Assembly: GCF_018143015.1 (NCBI RefSeq)
Contig: NC_054741.1
Coordinates: forward strand, 8,380,683-8,444,682
Source of the DNA: Lytechinus variegatus
Taxonomy: Eukaryota > Echinodermata > Echinoidea > Temnopleuroida > Toxopneustidae
Reading direction: 5' to 3'
Length of the DNA stretch: 64,000 nucleotides
This document shows, one piece after another, positions 35,815-47,165 of this stretch. Within the stretch, counting starts at the first letter, position 1, and each line of letters starts with the position of its first letter. The notes beneath the pieces were generated by a model, which was not told the origin of the DNA, did no database searches, and was given only the letters and a program-made list of their open reading frames with translations. Made by a program: the position numbers and the translations under genes.

Positions 35815-36040
35815 AATTTCCGCTAGCGCTTCGCGCTCGCATTGCGTTGTTAGTTCGATGCATGTCCTATTCATGATTGTAATGATAATTAAACCCGTTG
35901 TAATTAATTTAAAGCGATTCAGCTTGTCATTTACACTCACATTCTTATTGAGATTCGTATACATTTTTAGGTAGATATGAATTTAAAAAAATATTAGGTC
36001 GCGCTTCGCGCTCGCATTATTTGTTAAATGAAGTGCGGAT
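35815..36040. repeat. Two units of a CGCTTCGCGCTCGCATT repeat
   Basis: GCGCTTCGCGCTCGCATT occurs near 35825 and 36002, spaced about 178 bases. It is the inverse orientation of the GCGAGCGCGAAGCGC-type units in 10698-11890 and 46770-47160. Confidence 0.45.
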
Positions 36041-38605
36041 GCTACAAGCTTTCCTTCATAGGTCCCCCTTTTCCGATCAATACAACAAAAATTCCGTGTG
36101 TTGGAGATGAAGAGGCAAAGAGTACATACATGTATACCAAAATAATAAGTTTGTGATTAATGTTCGTATGATTGGTTTAGTAAGATGCAGATCGTGTTCA
36201 TGAATTCTTATACAGACTGCACAATATCATAGTCCGGTAGACAAAATTTCACCTCGCGCCCCTGGCTTGTCGCATTGTTTTGTTTTATAAGAAACATGTG
36301 AATGATTTAATAAAAAATATGCATACATTGACCGCTTTCTTTGAATAATAAGTCCCAATATCTGTGATATCATTCAAGATAGTTACCGAAACTGAAAAGG
36401 TCTTTACTTTGATATTTGAAAAAAAATGATTATAATCCCGTTTGATTGAATCTTTAGTTTAAAAATCTTGTTATTTTTTTATAATATAGGTACCGCGCGA
36501 TGAGGTGATTCGTGCACTTAGATTTCAATTATGTATGCTCTCTTAATGATTTGTCAAATTAACTGATGTTGTAGTATAATGCGAATGTGTGTCCCATAAT
36601 GCCTATTGCTCATGAGATCTAGATTTATTCATGGAGTTACTATGTCGGCGGTAGTAACTCCATGATTTATTCATATCCATGCATTTTATATATAAATATA
36701 TATATTCGGAACTCCTCGATGGCTGGTGTATATGTATTATGATTCAATATTTATTGGTTTCTGCCCCCATTTTCAAGTGATACAAATAAAATTAGGAGGC
36801 TCAAAAATGTAAAAAAAAGATATGCATACTTCTTTCTCCCTTTTTAGACTAGTGTGTTTAGTTAGATGTTGCATAGTATTTTTATTACACGTCAGTGACG
36901 TAATTTAGCCAAAAGTAATATTTAGGGGCCAGACGTGGAGTATCGGACAAAAATTATTTAAAAAAGTTGCGAGCGAGCAAATAAAAATCAAATTTTGTGA
37001 TAGATTTTGACTTAATATTCAGAAAATAAAATCACATTTCACCCTTCTCTTTCCTTTTTTTTGGGGGGGGTCGTGAATTTGTGTTTGTTTTAGGAGGCAA
37101 GCGCCCCACAGCCCCCACTTCCATCTGTATGCCACTGTTAGTCTGTTACACATCAACTTTATTTCATGACTCATCGAGTGGGCATAGCTATAGCGAGAAT
37201 TTTTTCAGGACATTGGAGATTGCATAGTGTCTAATATGAGGTAGATTATGAGAGATTGGAAAGGTCTCTCTATCTACATGTAATTCACGTAACATTATTA
37301 CTGGAGGGCGAAGTGACTGAGCCTTTTTGGTTGCATTCATTCATTAAAAAAAATCTTCAAATCTAAAAGAAAAGGACACTTTTAACAAAATATACACTTC
37401 GCACAAGAAAAGGAGCAAAATGATGATAGAATGAAACACTTTGTTTAATTAACACTGTTACCGGTCAGAGTCAAGATGAATACTGGAGAATTCCATGCTT
37501 AAAAAAAGAAGAGTGGACCTATCACGAAGAAGAAGTGTATCTTTATTAAATGAATCATATTTGGAATAATCGTTATGTGGAAAGTTCTAAAAAAAGCAAT
37601 TTGCTATGAGAGTGGAGTTACCGAGCGAGATGAATCAAAATGATTATCTCATATTCTGGTCATTTTCTTTGGCGATTCAATATGTATTTTTTGAAGGGGG
37701 TGAGGAGATATCCCCATAAACCCACTGTTGAAGAGTCCCCAACTCACCACAGCCCGAATGGATGGCCCTTCGTTCTTTCTGCACAGACGTTGGAGGAAGG
37801 TCAACAAGTATCAAAGTTGCGAATGAAAAGATTGTCCTGTCAAAGACAGAATGACCAAACGATTACATAAATGTTCGGCATTGATGAAACTTCCAATTGG
37901 AGTCATGTGGATCTTAATCAATAATGGAAGTACTGACAGTGAAGAAGTAGGGCCTACTTTACATACCATGCACATGTTAATTATGTTTGTATCTACTTGG
38001 TCAACTATTAGACCAAACGGTTAGTATGTGTTTTCTTTTGTGTGGGGTGTGTGTGTGTTTTTATCATAACTTTCTCAAATTTATTTTTGTATTGTAGATT
38101 TATCTATAGATTATAAGTATGTTTGTGTTTTATAATTATATTTAGGGAGATTTCTAGAAGATTTCTGGAAGAAAATGTTAGCGAACGAATGCAAATTTTG
38201 TTGTTAGGACTGTTAGAATCACCATCCAACCCTGTCTTAGTAATGGTTCTACCACACTTCCACCCCCCCCCCCCCCGGTTCCAGCCTTACCCTCACCACT
38301 CTCAAGCTGGGGACCTTTACCCCTCACCCTTCATGATCACTCTTTTTAATGATTACCCTCAAGGACAGTTATACATGGACGACTGCCCCGAGGTAATCAC
38401 CTTAGTACCTAGTACCTTAGGGGCAGTTCTGTCCGCAGGGTTATGTCATGTAGGGTGGACGTCGTTGTTGGTAATGAGGTGAGGGTAATCATTATGTGCA
38501 TTCATTGCCATTGGGGTGTTCATATGGGTGGGGTACGTGTCTGAGAATGCCCGAAATTGCTGTTTAACGATTAAGTAACAATGTTTTATATTTCTCGCAT
38601 TTTAG
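36041..38605. other. Intergenic sequence upstream of CUB receptor
   Basis: Contains a short hairpin at 36629-36666 (TCATGGAGTTAC with GTAACTCCATGA), a (TA)-rich patch near 36690-36706 and a C-run at 38264-38277. The receptor's signal-peptide exon should end in phase 1 and may lie here or further upstream, but I could not identify it. Confidence 0.35.
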
Positions 38606-38977
38606 ATTTCAGCAGCGAAACCATAACAGAGGTTCAATCGTTCAGTTTTGGAGAGTCTTTGAGGATCGTATCACCAAACTATCCAGAATCCTACCCAAAT
38701 AATGCCAACATTCAATGGCTTGTTTCTGGACCAACAGGCTACCAGGTCATGGCTGTTTTTAGTGCTTTTCATCTTGAAGAAGGTTATGACAACGTAGAGA
38801 TCGGTTCGGGTCTAGACTCTGGAGCATCAGTACTGGCTACTTTCTCAGGTTCAGATCTTCCTTGTGTCACGGTCTCGAGTGACAATGAGATGTGGTTGTC
38901 ATTTGTCTCCGATTCGTCTGTCACTTATACAGGATTTAATGTGACCATCAGCGTTTATACTCCCTCGAATTCTTCAG
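38606..38977 (+). CDS. CUB domain 1 exon
   Basis: Single phase 1-1 exon of 124 codons. CUB features: IVSPNYPESYPNNANIQWLV, then VMAVFSAFHLEEGYDNVEIG, then LSFVSDSSVTYTGFNVTI. Only one cysteine (SDLPC), where a typical CUB has four, so the usual disulphides are lacking. The acidic EEGYDNVEIG region resembles the calcium-site part of some CUBs. Confidence 0.88.
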
Positions 38978-41900
38978 GTGACTTGAAAATTCACTTTAAT
39001 TTTTTTTCAAGAATGATTTATTTTGTTTATTTCAAAATGTAAAATTCATTACGCTTATAGTGTAATGTACTCACTTGAAAATGTTGGGAAGAGCATTACC
39101 CATGTATACTATGTCTGAATTCTTAGACTGACGGCGCAATTTTTGAATGAGAGATATACTCTATAGCTGCATGGCGACAGAATCTATAGCAGCAACTGGG
39201 TAATTACTTAAAGGACAAGTCCACCCCAACAAAAACTTGATTTAAATAAGAAGAGAAAAATTCAACAAGCATAACACTGAAAATTTCATCAAAATCGAAT
39301 GTAAAATAAAAAATGATGGCATTTTAAAATTTCGCTTCATTTCACAAAACAGTTATATGTACATATCGGTCGGTATGCAAATGAGGAACTGATGACATCA
39401 CTCACTCACTATTTCTTTTGTATTTTATTATATGAAATATGAAATATTTTCATTTTATCGTCAGTGTCATGTGAAATGAAGTTTCATTCATCCCTGAACA
39501 CGTGGCATTTTGTGCTTCAGGAAAGGTGGTCCTAATCGTCAAATTCGTAAAAATAGAAATATTGTATAATTCAAACAATAAAAAACAAAAGTAATAGTGA
39601 GTGAGTGACATCATCGACTCGCTCATTTGGATGTAACTGGCTCGTTCATATAACTGTTTTGTTAAAATTAAGCGAAACTTTGAAATGTCATACCTTTCTT
39701 ATTTTACATCCAATTTTGATGAAATTTTCAGCATTGTGCTTGTCTGATTTTTCTCTATTGATTCAAATCAACATTTTGCTTTTTAAGATAATCTGGTCGA
39801 TTACATACTACCCACTATCGATTTCACATGTAATGAGGCTATGTGACATGTTAGAGTGAGAGGATTTTTTTTTAATTTCAATACAGGTATCATTGATTCG
39901 CATAACGTGATGATGACTTTCTGTGACAGTGTCCTCTCTACGTCATCAAGCCCTGATCCTGGTAGGTCCTGAAGCCATTATTTGTAAAACATAGATCGAT
40001 TCTCATTCATGAATTAACAACCGTAGAGACCATTAGACAACCACCTGTCGGACCATTCTTCCAAGAAAAGTACCTAATTATGACCACTACTACTTCTGTT
40101 GCTGCTGCTACCTATTACACGGACAACTACTTCTACGACTAGTTTGAGTATATTAGACCCATGCCACTTCTGGGTTTCGGGATCAAGGACCAAGGTTCCC
40201 AAGCTGTCCCATCTTGCATTTCACGTTCTAAAATGAACTGTCTGGTGACCCTGATAATCCTATCGAAGTATTATGCCCTTCTTCTACCCATTCATCTTCT
40301 CGGTATTGGTCCACAGAACTGGTCTGCATGCCAATAATTATGAAGGTTGAGCATCCTGCCCAGCCATTCTCTTTTCCATTGTTTTGATTGTGGTCTTCGG
40401 TAAACCACCATAACATTTTTTGTTTCAATCTGGTCCTTCCATGACACATCCAAAGCTACCCTCAGCATTGATGTGTACGCACAACCTCATGCATTTTCCC
40501 TGTTGCACCGGACTAAGCCATCTCTTGGACACCTATACGATGTCACGGGGTCAACTACCTTCGGGTACCCCTATAGGACGACTTTCTTTGCAAACATAAT
40601 TATTATTCCCCGACAAATACCTTACGGTAATAACCCTACCACCCTCTAAGATAACCCTATATAGACAAAAACGATTTAGAACAGGAAAGGAAAAAACAGG
40701 AAACTACTCCGAGAGCAAGTACCATCCACAATTACCACACAGGCAATCTCCCACATCATTATTATTATAGGAATAAATTTTCCATGAGTGTTAGTTTTCT
40801 GAGTGAAGCTCACCGAGGGTATGTCCTGCAAAATGGTTGTCCTATAGGGGTTATTACCGTGGAAATAATTATCGTATAACTTTGTCATCCTAAGGATATC
40901 TGTCCTACAGAATGCTTGTCCTGTCCATCATAGAGGGGTATTTTCTTACAGGTCATGGTCCGGGGGTATTCTTCGGGTGTTTATAGGTCTATATCAGAGA
41001 AGTGTTGGGGTGAGCCTACGTCTGAAATCACTGGTAATAATATGGTTATGTTTCAAATTTCTTTATATCTTGGCATCGCAGCAGAGGTACAATCTTTCGG
41101 TTTTGGAGAGTCTTTGACGATCGTATCACCAAACTATCCAGACTCCTATCCAAATAAAGCCAACATTCAATGGCTTGTTTCTGGACCAACAGGCTACCGG
41201 GTCATGGCCGTTTTTAATGCCTTTCATCTTGAAGAACGTCATGACCACGTAAGGATCGGTTCTGGCCTAGAGTATGGAGCATCAGTACTGACTACTTTCT
41301 CAGGATCAGATCTTCCTTGTATCACGGTCTCGAGTGACAATGAGATGTGGTTGTCTTTTGTCTCCGATTCGTCTGTCACCCATTTAGGATTTAATGTGAC
41401 CATCAGCGTTCACACTCCCTCGAACTTTACAGGTGAAGTGAAAATTCATTATAGGTTTGAGAATTGTTCGTTGGTTTTAAATTGTAGAATTACGTTTGAA
41501 ACAGATAATTATGATAATGATAATTATGACTTAAAAGTAATATAGTTTCAACATATTTAGATTGGACGCCAGAGTGACGTAAACATGTTTGTTCTGTTTG
41601 TTTGGTTGTTTTTCTTTGTAATATTGTTGATATTTTAATTGTATATTTATTTCGTATTATGTATCTTAATTGTATATACATATAATGTGATTTTAATATG
41701 TACGCACGGATGTTCAGAAGAACAGCCATTGGCTGAAGTTCGTTTATCGTGTTGAAATAAAATGAAATGAAATGAATCTCTTTTGTTTACCCACGACATG
41801 ATTTCAGAATAGTCCAATTATTCACAAAAAAGTCACAACAGGTGTCTCACTTCCAAATCAAGAGATAGAGATTTGGTTTCATGTAAATCCCGTGTCCCGT

Positions 41901-44900
41901 GTATGGCTTTGATTACGGATACAGATGATTGGCCATCAGACAAGATTCGGCATTACTAGTAGGCCTATAAGTTTCATGAACAGAATAATTATGATTTACG
42001 CTTAGTTGATTTTATATCTTATCCCACTCGACAAGAAGGCTGTGATGAATGTTGTTATATAATGTGTATATTTATATTTCTGTGCAGATATCGTGGGTAA
42101 TAGAACCTATTCTTCATCATCCCATGACGGCATGAATATGAGTTTCTGTGAAGAAGTCCTCTCTGCGCCAGGCCCAGTCTTTAGTAAGCCTATATATAAT
42201 CCGACGTTGTATTAAAACATAAGATTTTTTAGTTATTTTTGCAATTGTTTAAATCACATTTAGTGTTTAAAAATATGAAAAAAAACATGACGGCATGAAT
42301 ATGAGTTTCTGTGAAGAAGTCCTCTTTACGCCAGGCCCAGTCTTCAGTAAGCCTATATATAATCCCGTGTTGTATTAAAACAAGATTTTTAAGTTATTTT
42401 TGCAATAGTTTAAATCACATTTAGTGTTTAAAAAATAAAAGAAAGTATTACTTCATTGTAGCTTGTAATTTTGATTACACAATACTTTAGCATCTAAATC
42501 TAAACGACTTGGAGAAGCGGAGTACACTGGAGCAAAGAGATATTGGGATCGATGGTGAATATCCACAAAGCAACACAAATCAAGCTCCTAGCAATATCTC
42601 AAACCTTTTTGTAGTATTGTTGGACATTGTAAAAGTATTTTTCAACAATTCATCATACGGCTTACAGCTAATATTATTTAAATTCCCAAGGCAAATTACT
42701 TTAATTTTAGTCTCCAAACACGCTAGCCTCTCTCCCCTTTTCTCTATTTTTTTTTTTTTTTGGGGGGGGTTATATAGTCTGAGGCATTGATAACCATTTT
42801 TAATACGATCTTATACTGTTCCTTTCACTGCATATATATTTATTTTCACAGACGTTTTCTATTCGGAAACCTGCATTGAGGAATCGTGTTTTGGTGGTGG
42901 AGAGACAGTTGTATGTAGATGCGATGATATTTGTCAGTTCTTTGGCGATTGCTGTCCAGACTACCCTGTCCTTGGCAAGACTCCATCAAACGAGACATCT
43001 TCCAACGAGACTTCATCAAACAAGACTCTTACGAATGAAACCATCCTTGAGGGTACTCTGTTAGACCTCAATGTTTGGAAGTGCATCGATGATTCCTTTC
43101 TTCCTCAATCTCATCCAGATCTTCAACATGGGTATCGGATGGTCGCGAGATGCCCTTCGGAATGGTCTTTAGATGAGGATGTCAAACAAAAGTGTGAAGA
43201 GGTTAATCCCAATGTGACAACAAAGGTATTTTACATTTACGAGGATATCTACTTTAAAAATCTCGGTTGTGCTACTTGCCATGGATATGATGAAAGTGCG
43301 TTGACTTCCTTTACCATTTCATCAGACCAGTTTTGTATGTGGAGAAATGATACCCTTGACTGTTTTTCGCCAGTGCCGCCATTACAGTCAAATGCTTCTA
43401 GAAATAGCAGCGAATCGATTGAAGATTTTATGATTACCTTTAATTATATCCCGAAACCTCGTCTTTGCCTATTGAATGCAACTGAAACGTGTCCGAACGG
43501 AACAGATGAAAATGTATCTCTTGAATGTCAGTACTATCAGATGCCAATCATCGGTGACGGTATCATACATAAGCACCCGTCTTGTAGTCATTGCAGTGGA
43601 GGTCCCCTGCTCGAATGTCCGTTTGATATTATCGATATGAGAGGCATCACGATAGATATTGGTTATGATCCTATAATGCCAATTGAACTAGATCTCGGGA
43701 TCATTGACATATTTATCCATCCTGAACCTATCTTAACCATCAAATGTACAGAAGGATTTGAATTAGATCCCAATGGTAACTGCGTCCAAATATTATCGGA
43801 CTGGCCAGTCTGCCAATCTGAAAATTTTACCATCGATCAACTTAAAGGAGCAGTAGATTGTTTAGCAGATGTCGCTTGCTTTAGGGACATCATGTTAGAT
43901 AATAGATCAGTATCTTTAATCAATCATCAACCACCTTGTCTAGTAAAGTCATCGACATACATGGATAATGATACGATATCATTCAGTTTGAATTACAGAG
44001 ATTACATAGATCCATCGATCGATGAACGTTTGATAGAGGAAGATATTATACGCCTTCTTCAAACTCACAGGAGTGATGATTGCAAAAATGTAGAGATATC
44101 CGCGAGTCATTCATGTTACGTGGAAGAAAGTACTGAAAACACAACATACGAATGTCCCATGGAAAATATGTTTGTTGGACACTATTCGGACCTGCTGCCT
44201 TCCCTTATCAAGAATGAGTCTTTTATTTTCATCAACGGATCTTATATCCGACCCACGTGGTGGAGCAACATCACCACCATGCAGCTTGGTGATGCCAATG
44301 TCTCATTCCAGTATCAATTCACCATGTGTGGGAGTGAGGTAGCTTTACAAACCTGTCCTTTCTTAACGGTTTCGAACGATTCCATTCAATGGATTGACCA
44401 AGATAACCGATCGGTTATGGTCCATGAGGATCAGATGTACGACATCGAGGACATTCTTATCAATCCCGATGGTTCCATCAATATTTGCTATGATCATCAT
44501 GTCACACCAAGAAGGACATTGACTATCCTTGGACATGTTCTCTTTGCGATATCATCAGTGTGTCTTTTGGCCACGTTGATAACTTACATTGCCTTCTCTA
44601 CCTTGCGGAACCGCCAGGGTGTCTCCATAATGAATTTCATAGTTGCCTTGTTCTTCGGACAAATCTTGCTTCAGTACGTCCGTCTTTCGGTATCTGGGTT
44701 AGTAATACCTTGTATAGTCGTCGCTGTATTGTCCCATTTCTTCTTCCTCGCTTCTTTTGTTTGGACGACGATTCTCGCCTGGGACCTGAGTCGAAGCTTC
44801 GCAGCAAGTAACATGAAGACGTTTTCGTCGAGCTCTTTTGGTGGTAAAATGATCGCCTTTCTCGTTATTGGATGGGGTACACCACTCCTGTTTGTCTTCA

Positions 44901-46124
44901 TTACTATATTACTTCAGTTCGGAGGATTTCAGAATGGTCCTCTATTGGAATACGACAGTACCAGATGTTGGCTTGCCACATTATCTAGCATAGTGATGTT
45001 CTTTGTTCCAATGTCTATCTGTCTCCTGGCTAATCTCGTATTGTTCATCATCACTATACACGGGGTTCATTCTATCAAGAAGACAACATCTATGCTGAAA
45101 GCTGGCCAGGACTCTCAGCTCAAACAGTGGGCTGTAGAACTCCGAATATATATCAAGGTAGGTCCATATTTCTTCAGCTTTTAGAGTTCAGTATACCATG
45201 TATACCATAGATAGGTCAGAGCTGCGTCGTTACATCGTCGTTTACGCATTGATCCTGTAAGCGTCTTTTCATCGCGAATCCTCACATTTTACTAGTCGAA
45301 ACAATGGGGAATGCGAAGTAGGCCATTGGAAAAAAGGCGCAGCGCATACTTTTGTAAATATGCATGATACATTTTCTTCTATAAGAAGATTATCTAAATA
45401 GCGACTTCCGGGTGTTGTGGTGTCAGTACATGGCATAATGTAGGATAATCGACACCCACTAAAAAGGGAAAAGAATACAAACAATGAATAGAGTGGAGAA
45501 TCAGATCATTCAGTCAAAAAAGTGAAAAATCAGTTGCAATTTTTAGATGGAATTTTGATAAAAATGTGAAACTAATTTGTTTGTGTAAAATTTTGATATT
45601 TCATGACACGATAATCATTAAAGTGGTGTCTTTACTAAATGCTTTGAAATGATAACTTGGTTATAACCTTTGATATTTTTCATGCATTGTATCATGTCAC
45701 TGTGGTGGGATAATATCGCAACTTCCACGAAGCTCTTCACTTTCTCTCAATATTTTCTATCAAACCCGCTTCCATTAGAACTGTACATCTTTCTCTGAAA
45801 GCCGACGATTACGTGAAAGTGTTCTTTTCTACTCTCCAAATCTTATTTGATCATTTACAATAGATCTCAGCTCTTCTTGGATTCACCTGGTTGTTTGGAT
45901 TCTTAATGATGGTTGTCAGAGTGCCATTCACAGAGTATCTCTTCATCATCGTCAGCGGCTTCCAAGGTGTCTTCATCTTTCTTTCTTTCGGTGCCAACAA
46001 ACGCGTGAAGAAGCTCTGGCGAACGACCATGCGAAATTCGACGCTCTGGACTACCCTCTCCAGAAGGGACTATTCCAAAGGGCAAAGCAGTTCTGGTCAG
46101 CACCATGCCGGACACAACACTTAA
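38606..46124 (+). CDS. CUB-CUB-somatomedin B-Methuselah-like 7TM receptor (6 exons seen)
   Basis: A family-B-type G-protein-coupled receptor with a mosaic ectodomain, at the plasma membrane; ligand unknown. Exons: 38606-38977, 39887-39961, 41082 (or 41085)-41432, 42088-42183, 42852-45157, 45864-46124. They join in one open frame of about 1153 residues. Order: CUB, linker, CUB, linker, somatomedin B, Asn-rich spacer, long Cys-rich ectodomain, seven transmembrane helices, short tail. All small ectodomain exons are phase 1-1, the classic shuffling class. No GPS cleavage motif is seen before helix 1, unlike most adhesion GPCRs; the ectodomain and 7TM resemble the Methuselah-like receptors expanded in non-vertebrate deuterostomes. 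The start codon and signal peptide were not found, so the 5' end is incomplete. Confidence 0.88.
39212..39782. mobile_element. TTAA-flanked MITE, AAGTCCACCCC family, complete copy
   Basis: Flanked by TTAA (39208-39211 and 39783-39786). The left end AGGACAAGTCCACCCC passes into AAAATTCAACAAGCATAAC, TTCATCAAAATCGAATGTAA; the right end is the inverse (TTACATCCAATTTTGATGAA, TTGTGCTTGTCTGATTTTTC). Arms are about 90 bases or more. TTAA targets suggest piggyBac-type mobilisation. Lies in the intron after CUB 1. Further copies: 52622-53170 and 63904-64000, with fragments at 20680 and 25720. Confidence 0.7.
39887..39961 (+). CDS. Linker exon 1 (after CUB 1)
   Basis: A 75-base phase 1-1 exon encoding IIDSHNVMMTFCDSVLST, with one cysteine. 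It resembles linker exon 2 (MNMSFCEEVLSAP) in the core FC..VLS, showing that CUB and linker were duplicated together. Confidence 0.7.
40480..40960. repeat. Possible inverted-repeat element with CCTATAGGAC ends
   Basis: ACCCCTATAGGACGAC near 40567 pairs imperfectly with GGTTGTCCTATAGGGG near 40837; GGTAATAACCC and GGGTTATTACC-type phrases also pair. In the intron before CUB 2. Confidence 0.35.
41082..41432 (+). CDS. CUB domain 2 exon
   Basis: Phase 1-1 exon nearly identical in sequence to CUB 1 (IVSPNYPDSYPNKANIQWLV, SGPTGYRVMAVFNAFHLEE, DLPCITVSSDNEMWLSFVSD). The acceptor is a tandem CAGCAG, so the exon may start at 41082 or 41085, differing by one residue. Also has a single cysteine. The near-identity at DNA level suggests a recent duplication or gene conversion. 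Confidence 0.88.
41545..41776 (+). mobile_element. Possible LINE 3' end with short tandem tail
   Basis: AT-rich sequence ending GTGTTGAAATAAAATGAAATGAAATGAATC, that is a pentamer-type (AATGA)n tail like LINE 3' ends. No reverse-transcriptase frame is present. In the intron after CUB 2; assignment is tentative. Confidence 0.25.
42088..42183 (+). CDS. Linker exon 2 (after CUB 2)
   Basis: A 96-base phase 1-1 exon encoding IVGNRTYSSSSHDGMNMS then FCEEVLSAPGPVF, with two N-glycosylation sites (NRT, NMS). Donor gtaagc. The second half of the exon and its donor are duplicated immediately downstream. Confidence 0.7.
42124..42445 (+). repeat. 163-base tandem duplication covering the end of linker exon 2
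   Basis: ATGACGGCATGAATATGAG starts at 42124 and again at 42287, and both copies run on through the exon end, donor site and about 100 bases of intron. The second copy lacks an acceptor, so it is a partial, probably silent pseudo-exon. Few differences, hence recent. Confidence 0.75.
42852..45157 (+). CDS. Somatomedin B, Cys-rich ectodomain and helices 1-5 exon
   Basis: A very long exon (phase 1 in, phase 0 out). Somatomedin B at its start: CIEESCFGGGETVVCRCDD, ICQFFGDCCPDY, eight cysteines. Next an Asn-rich spacer with four N-glycosylation sequons (SNETSSNETSSNKTLTNET), then about 470 residues rich in cysteine and sequons with the block LGCATCHGYDE. Helices 1-5 lie from about 44510 (HVLFAISSVCLLATLITYIA) to about 45060 (VMFFVPMSICLLANLVLFII). 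Helix 1 is preceded by INICYDHH and no GPS motif. Confidence 0.88.
45864..46124 (+). CDS. Last exon: helices 6-7 and cytoplasmic tail
   Basis: Phase-0 entry after tttacaatag. Encodes ISALLGFTWLFGFLMMVV (helix 6, with the family-B FTWLFG signature), YLFIIVSGFQGVFIFLSFG (helix 7) and a tail of about 43 residues rich in basic residues, Ser and His. TAA stop at 46122-46124. An AATAAA at 46667-46672 is a possible polyadenylation signal. Confidence 0.88.
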   Translation: MSALLGFTWLFGFLMMVVRVPFTEYLFIIVSGFQGVFIFLSFGANKRVKKLWRTTMRNSTLWTTLSRRDYSKGQSSSGQHHAGHNT

Positions 46125-46769
46125 CTTTTATTTTATTATTTACAAGGGAAGCTCAATTACTTATAAACATTATAACATGAACTTTATAGAGATCTTTTCC
46201 AGTTTTTAATTCTTGCCTGTTGAATGTTGATTGCTGTGTATACTGTTCAATGCTGTTGGTCATGGACCTCATAATAATCATCGAAGAATGTAATTACATT
46301 TGATTATATATGTATATAAGGTAACACATACGTTTATGCTTTTATCAATTATTTCGTTTTAATCTGCCTGAAATCAAAAATACATGTATATATAGGCCTA
46401 GGTATTTCAGTAGAAAAAACACGCAATATTATGCTCTCTTCAAAATGTGATGTTATGAAATTCTATCTTCTTTTTCTTTCATGTTGAACAGCGATTATAA
46501 GTTGAAGAAGCAGAATAGTGTATATGCACAATGATAGAATGATTACCTTTAAAAAGGAAAAGGAGAATAGAAGCGTATCTAGGACACGCGGCGCCTGGGG
46601 TAAGTGCTAAAATCGCGTCCATTTCAAAGTGTGATATATACTACTCTTAATCACACGACCAGTCAAAATAAAACATAATATCAATGAGGGTGCGAATCAT
46701 TTTCAGTATTAAGACGTTAAGACGGAATATTCTTAGTTGGTTTGGGGAATCATAAACATCATCTAACGA

Positions 46770-47165
46770 AACAATGAATGCGATCGCGAAGCACTAGCTG
46801 AAAATTATTGATATTCAGACCTGAAAATGGAACATTTAAAATACCCTTTTTAGGAATTAAGAATAGAGATGATACGTATCTCATTAAACTAATCGAACTA
46901 TAATACAAGGGCGAAGTGCGAGACCTTTTTTTTTCAATTTTGAGATATTAAGATCTCAAAATTATTGATATAGCTGAAATTCGGGACATTTTAGGGATAA
47001 ATAATTTCACAACGCTTATCTAACTAAGCAAGTAATGCAAGCACGAGGGGTGACTTGATTTTTTTTAATATAATTACCTGAAAGTGGAAAATGTTAATGA
47101 CTATTTGTAAGAATTCATTATACTATTGCATCGGAAGATTGCAAGCACGAAGCGCTAGTTTATAT
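46770..47165. repeat. Degenerate tandem repeat (GCACGAAGCGCTAG units)
   Basis: Units of about 130-140 bases, each beginning near GCGAAGCACTAGCTGAAAAT, AGGGCGAAGTGCGAG, AAGCACGAGGGGTG or AAGCACGAAGCGCTAG and containing CCTGAAAATGGAACATTT-type sequence. Same family as 10698-11890. Confidence 0.45.

Noticed and set aside
38123-38482. 119-residue frame with Pro-rich part, considered as a first receptor exon
   Set aside because: It spans a C-run, has no signal peptide at its start and no donor in phase 1 at a plausible place.
40228-40449. Minus-strand frame resembling a reverse-transcriptase tail
   Set aside because: Only a loose likeness; no motif of a known LINE C-terminus could be placed with confidence.
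44560-44901. Additional frames inside the 7TM exon on both strands
   Set aside because: Shadows of the long receptor reading frame.
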